A stretch of 64,000 nucleotides of DNA from Liolophura sinensis (lineage: Eukaryota; Mollusca; Polyplacophora; Chitonida; Chitonidae): the NCBI RefSeq assembly GCF_032854445.1, contig NC_088300.1:56952984-57016983 (forward strand), read 5' to 3'. A program made the translations under genes and the position numbers. Shown piece after piece: positions 62,900 to 64,000 of the stretch; the first letter of the stretch is position 1, and the number at the start of each line of letters is the position of its first letter. Under the pieces are notes generated by a model. That model ran no database searches and had not been told where the DNA came from. It was given only the letters and a program-made list of their open reading frames with translations.

Positions 62900-64000
62900 G
62901 CGCTTAAAACATTAACAGCTCCATGAATTATTATTTGTATAAAGTGTTATGCAGGAAATTCTATACATGTATCAATCGGTTGTGGTTACAAACTGGATGG
63001 TGTGTTTGCTTCGTAAACGGTAGATGAGGGTTTTCAATGGTTTTAGCCTTGGTGCTAATGGGGTTCTCCAGCCCTCTGAAAAGGGAAGCAAATCTCGTTT
63101 CCCAATACCCATAATCATGAATAAGCATATCTCACATTGTGATTCAGATAGGTAGAGGGCACTACTGTTTTCTGAGTTACAAGATTTGCCTCCCCTATGT
63201 AGAGGGCTGGTGAATTCCATTCGCTTTGAACGAACCAAGTACTGCTTGACTCGGTATCAGGACACAGACCCCCATTACAACTTCCGTTTTTCGGTAGGGA
63301 CGATTGTAGTTCTGTGAATTTTAGGGTATAAAGTCTTTTTTTGCTCCCAGGCGTCCATTTTTGGTGCACAGGTGCATGCATGGTATTAAAATGCTGGAAA
63401 CTGTCTAAACTTTGAGGAGGTATGAGCTTTATTGATGAAAGTTTGAAATTCTGGGCGAGAGGACACAAGGTGTGAGGTAGTGATGAGGCTGCGAGTGACG
63501 TCCCCTTGGCGTTGCTAGGCACGCCTCCCAGCTGTCGGCATGGAAAGGTCCAGATTTTGACGGTCAACCTATGTCAAGATTTTTATGGCTTCTTTCTCAC
63601 AGGCTGGGCCAGGTATGCACCAAAGCTTAATGGCCACGGAATGTTTGGGACTGAGCTACAGCGCTAGACGTTAACTTTGTCGCTTATGGAAAATTAATGG
63701 GGGTCCGAGGCCATCAGTATAATGCGACTGGAGGCGGGGGGGGGGAGAGTGGGGGGGGGACGTGTGTGGTGTCTTCGGCTTTGCGTTCGTGTGCATGTGG
63801 CTGCACTATAAATAAGCCAACATTAGATCCGGTGTGCTTTAAGGAGACAAGGTGTTGTGATATGACCGAAATAACGCTGAAGCCACGTTAAACCCCAGTC
63901 GACACTAAGACACTAAACTTGTAACGAGTGCCTTAGAAACACGGGCCATGTAAGAGGGTAGCGGGCCTTGTCATGTAGAAGGCACGGATGAGCAAGCAAG
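62900..64000. other. No supported gene; G-rich tract near the right edge
   Basis: A 150-codon reverse frame at 63115-63567 lacks domain or splice support. At about 63731-63760 runs of 11 and 9 G separated by AGAGT could form a G-quadruplex. Upstream exons of the prohormone-like gene could lie here but were not found. Confidence 0.5.

Noticed and set aside
63115-63567. 150-codon reverse frame
   Set aside because: No domain, no signal peptide and no matching splice sites to the prohormone-like exons.

Overview
This is a eukaryotic, intron-rich, AT-rich nuclear window. The gene set (Ankyrin-DHHC palmitoyltransferase, LITAF-like protein, endosomal syntaxin), the dense tRNA-headed SINEs and the many ATGTACATGTA tracts suggest a lophotrochozoan invertebrate, most likely a mollusc. 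The species assignment is inference. All gene models were built by reading exons, GT/AG sites and reading-frame phase directly; no transcript evidence was available.

Layout. 291-13918 (+): complete 15-exon ZDHHC17/HIP14-type palmitoyltransferase, 685 aa. 14.9-22.1 kb: no gene seen. 22168-27153 (-): LITAF-like gene with two interchangeable last exons. 29822-36925 (+): 10-exon syntaxin-7/12-type Qa-SNARE, 295 aa, head to head with LITAF; both products are expected on endosomes and lysosomes. 37.85-38.63 kb: large minisatellite. 41082-43129 (-): two-exon gene for an unrecognised 281-aa protein. 45529-48347 (+): two-exon gene for a 788-aa charged coiled-coil protein, divergent from the previous one. 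50174-57648 (-): 15-exon gene for a secreted 626-aa protein made of repeated amphipathic-helix modules. 62001-62851 (-): 3' end of a gene whose C-terminus looks like an amidated neuropeptide. At least fourteen copies or fragments of one SINE family are scattered through introns and spacers, several with clear target-site duplications.

Most unusual signal: tandem arrays whose unit contains a working splice site of the adjacent exon. In ZDHHC17 intron 11, the 3' end carries 18 extra copies of 'polypyrimidine tract + CAG + start of exon 12', and the 5' end carries decayed copies of 'end of exon 11 + GT donor'. In the syntaxin gene, intron 4 begins with about nine copies of 'end of exon 4 + GT donor'. 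Three exon boundaries in two unrelated genes have thus been amplified in tandem with their splice signals. Other notable items are an apparent gene fusion in which an ancestral stop codon lies inside the new splice donor, a SINE whose target duplication copied a splice donor, twin LITAF last exons, and a 588-bp element with 27-bp perfect terminal inverted repeats.
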